Part shown: piece after piece, positions 62,816-64,000 of the stretch | Numbering within the stretch: position 1 is the first letter of the stretch | Layout: the number at the start of each line of letters is the position of its first letter | Assembly: GCF_030285925.1 (NCBI RefSeq) | Contig: NZ_CP127251.1 | Location: 2,837,001 to 2,901,000 of the forward strand | Length of the DNA: 64,000 nt | From: Devosia sp. YIM 151766 | Lineage (GTDB): Bacteria > Pseudomonadota > Alphaproteobacteria > Rhizobiales > Devosiaceae | Direction: 5' to 3' | Program-made: the position numbers and the translations under genes | Notes under the pieces: generated by a model | Told to the model about the DNA's origin: nothing | The model's database searches: none | What the model saw: only the letters and a program-made list of their open reading frames with translations

Positions 62816-63775
62816 TCAGGCTTTTTTCCGGCGAGCCAGCACCGCAACAAGAATAATCATCCCCTTCACCAATTGCTGGTAGTAGGAGTCGACGTTGAAG
62901 AGGTTGAGTACGTTGTCGACCACGGCGAGCGCCAGCACGCCGCCCAGCACGCCGAGTGCCGTGCCGCCGCCGCCACCGAGCAGGCCGCCGCCGATGACCA
63001 CGGCCGCAATGGCGTCGAGTTCGTAGCCAATACCCACGCTGGGCTGGGCAATGCCCAGCCGGCTGGACAAGAGCACTCCGGCAATGGCCGCGAAGACGCC
63101 GCACAGGACATAGGCCAGCGTCAGGTGCTTTCCGACATTGATGCCCGCGAGGCGTACGGCTTCCTTATTGACGCCCAGCGCATAGGCGGCACGGCCCGAC
63201 ACGGTGCGTTCGAGATAGAACCACACCAACGGGACGGCGAGTGCAAAGAGGATGAAATTGACCGGCACGGGGCCGATAAAGGCACCGCCCAACAGGCTGC
63301 GGAACAGCTCGTCAGATGGATAACGCGGCGTATCGGCATAGACATAGAGCAGGCCGCGCAGGCTCCCCATGGTTGCGAGCGTAACGATGAAGGGCTGCAG
63401 GTTGAAGCGCGAAATCAGCGTGCCATTGACCCAGCCCACAGCGCCGCCCATGACGAGGGCCAAGAGAATGGCCAGCGAGAAATGCATGTCGGCCTGCAGG
63501 CCCGTCGCCAGCAATCCGGCAAAGGCCAGGACCGAACCCACCGACAGGTCGATGCCGCCGGTGCGGATAACCATCAGCATGCCCAGGCTGAGAAAGCCGT
63601 TGGTGACGATCTGGCGCGAGACATTGACGATGTTGCGCTGGGTGAGGAAAGCGTCCGATGCAATGGACGCGAAGACGATCAGCGCGATGATCGCCGCTGC
63701 AAAGATGAGATCGGCACGGCTGAAGCGCTGCCAGAAGGCTGGCTTGTCCGAAAGGGATTGAGTAGCCAGTGTCAA
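62816..63775 (-). CDS. Ribose-type sugar ABC permease (RbsC-like)
   Basis: 319 residues, very hydrophobic, with the RbsC-type pattern (GGIDLSVGSVLAFAGLLATG, GWVNGTLISRFNLQPFIVTLATMGSLRGLLY, GYELDAIAAVVIGGGLLGGGGGTALG). The single permease makes a homodimer. It overlaps the ATPase stop by 4 bases. Confidence 0.92.
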   Translation of the reverse strand: MTLATQSLSDKPAFWQRFSRADLIFAAAIIALIVFASIASDAFLTQRNIVNVSRQIVTNGFLSLGMLMVIRTGGIDLSVGSVLAFAGLLATGLQADMHFSLAILLALVMGGAVGWVNGTLISRFNLQPFIVTLATMGSLRGLLYVYADTPRYPSDELFRSLLGGAFIGPVPVNFILFALAVPLVWFYLERTVSGRAAYALGVNKEAVRLAGINVGKHLTLAYVLCGVFAAIAGVLLSSRLGIAQPSVGIGYELDAIAAVVIGGGLLGGGGGTALGVLGGVLALAVVDNVLNLFNVDSYYQQLVKGMIILVAVLARRKKA

Positions 63776-64000
63776 TTCAGACGCTCCGTCGTGTTGGCCG
63801 GCACATCAATTCCGGCGGCATGCATGAATACGGTTTCCATTTTGAAATCCTGGGGCGTCAGTTCGGCGACGATGCGCCCTTCGCGCAGCACCAGCAGGCG
63901 ATCGGACAGGCCCAGTACCTCGGGCATTTCCGAGGAGATGAGCAGCACGGCAGCGCCAGCGACGGCCAAATCGGCGATCATCTGATAAATTTCGACCTTG
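63772..64000 (-). CDS. Ribose-type sugar ABC ATPase (RbsA-like), C-terminal part
   Basis: The frame runs off the right edge, so only the last 75 or so codons are seen. KVEIYQMIADLAVAGAAVLLISSEMPEVLGLSDRLLVLREGRI is the end of the second ATPase domain of RbsA/MglA-type sugar ATPases, with the ISSEMPEV H-loop equivalent. The Met at 63981 is internal. Confidence 0.88.
   Translation of the reverse strand, partial: KVEIYQMIADLAVAGAAVLLISSEMPEVLGLSDRLLVLREGRIVAELTPQDFKMETVFMHAAGIDVPANTTERLN

Noticed and set aside
61796..63985. 729-codon plus-strand frame across the ribose-type importer
   Set aside because: Runs antisense through three well-conserved ABC genes and starts in the tail of one; composition is that of a GC shadow.
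1..64000. tRNA, rRNA, CRISPR arrays, transposases or phage genes
   Set aside because: Looked for conserved tRNA arms, regular spaced repeats and transposase motifs; none found.

Overview
The window is high-GC, gene-dense DNA with tightly packed operons and no rRNA, tRNA, insertion sequence or CRISPR array that I can see. Gene content (mostly ABC importers, amidohydrolases, sugar-acid enzymes and many small regulators), codon use and GC-rich palindromic intergenic repeats suggest a Hyphomicrobiales alphaproteobacterium, possibly Devosia-like. This assignment rests on style, not on a marker gene.

Layout. (1) 1-9142: the 3' end of a Gfo/Idh/MocA oxidoreductase, then a D-aminoacylase-like amidohydrolase, a D-threonine-aldolase-like PLP enzyme, a lactonase-type propeller, an IclR regulator and a DUF4432 protein. 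After a repeat-filled gap come, on the minus strand, a class III aminotransferase and a metal-dependent hydrolase. (2) 9523-26230: the most striking region. It holds a cyclic amidohydrolase, an M20 N-carbamoyl amino-acid hydrolase, a DUF917/S-methyl-thiohydantoin-desulfurase protein, a urocanase homologue with altered active site, a complete Dpp-type importer, and a histidine-ammonia-lyase homologue that lacks the MIO-forming Ala-Ser-Gly. An Old Yellow Enzyme, a LysR regulator with two HTH domains and an argininosuccinate-lyase-like protein follow. Read backwards, the enzymes match a five-step route from ergothioneine or S-methyl-ergothioneine to glutamate: betaine lyase, hydratase, desulfurase, hydantoinase, carbamoylase.

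(3) 26303-35565: an eight-gene minus-strand operon (CUT1 sugar importer, VOC protein, sugar isomerase, cupin, TolB-like propeller), with a divergent aldo/keto reductase and LacI regulator. LacI-type operator candidates lie in both control regions. (4) 35692-49659: a fused Dpp ATPase, a four-carbon acid-sugar kinase (DUF1537), a GntR regulator, an iron alcohol dehydrogenase, DppBC plus binding protein, and a plus-strand operon of a sialidase-fold protein, PdxA2-type dehydrogenase, DapA-type aldolase and MGH1-like glycoside hydrolase. This looks like uptake and breakdown of a glycoside or acid-sugar conjugate. An aldehyde-dehydrogenase remnant follows at about 49.7-49.9 kb.

(5) 49921-61380: a long minus-strand run with a YCII protein, a polar-amino-acid-type importer with two paralogous binding proteins, an Ldh-family dehydrogenase, AroE-like, NTF2-like and RraA-like proteins, an SDR epimerase and an enolase-superfamily dehydratase. 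It is headed by an unusual IclR-SMP-30 fusion regulator, preceded by a small unrecognised gene and a perfect-arm palindrome. (6) 61664-64000: a very short ORF, a terminator hairpin, and a ribose-type importer whose ATPase runs off the right edge. Overall this is a catabolic island in which most modules carry their own importer and regulator.
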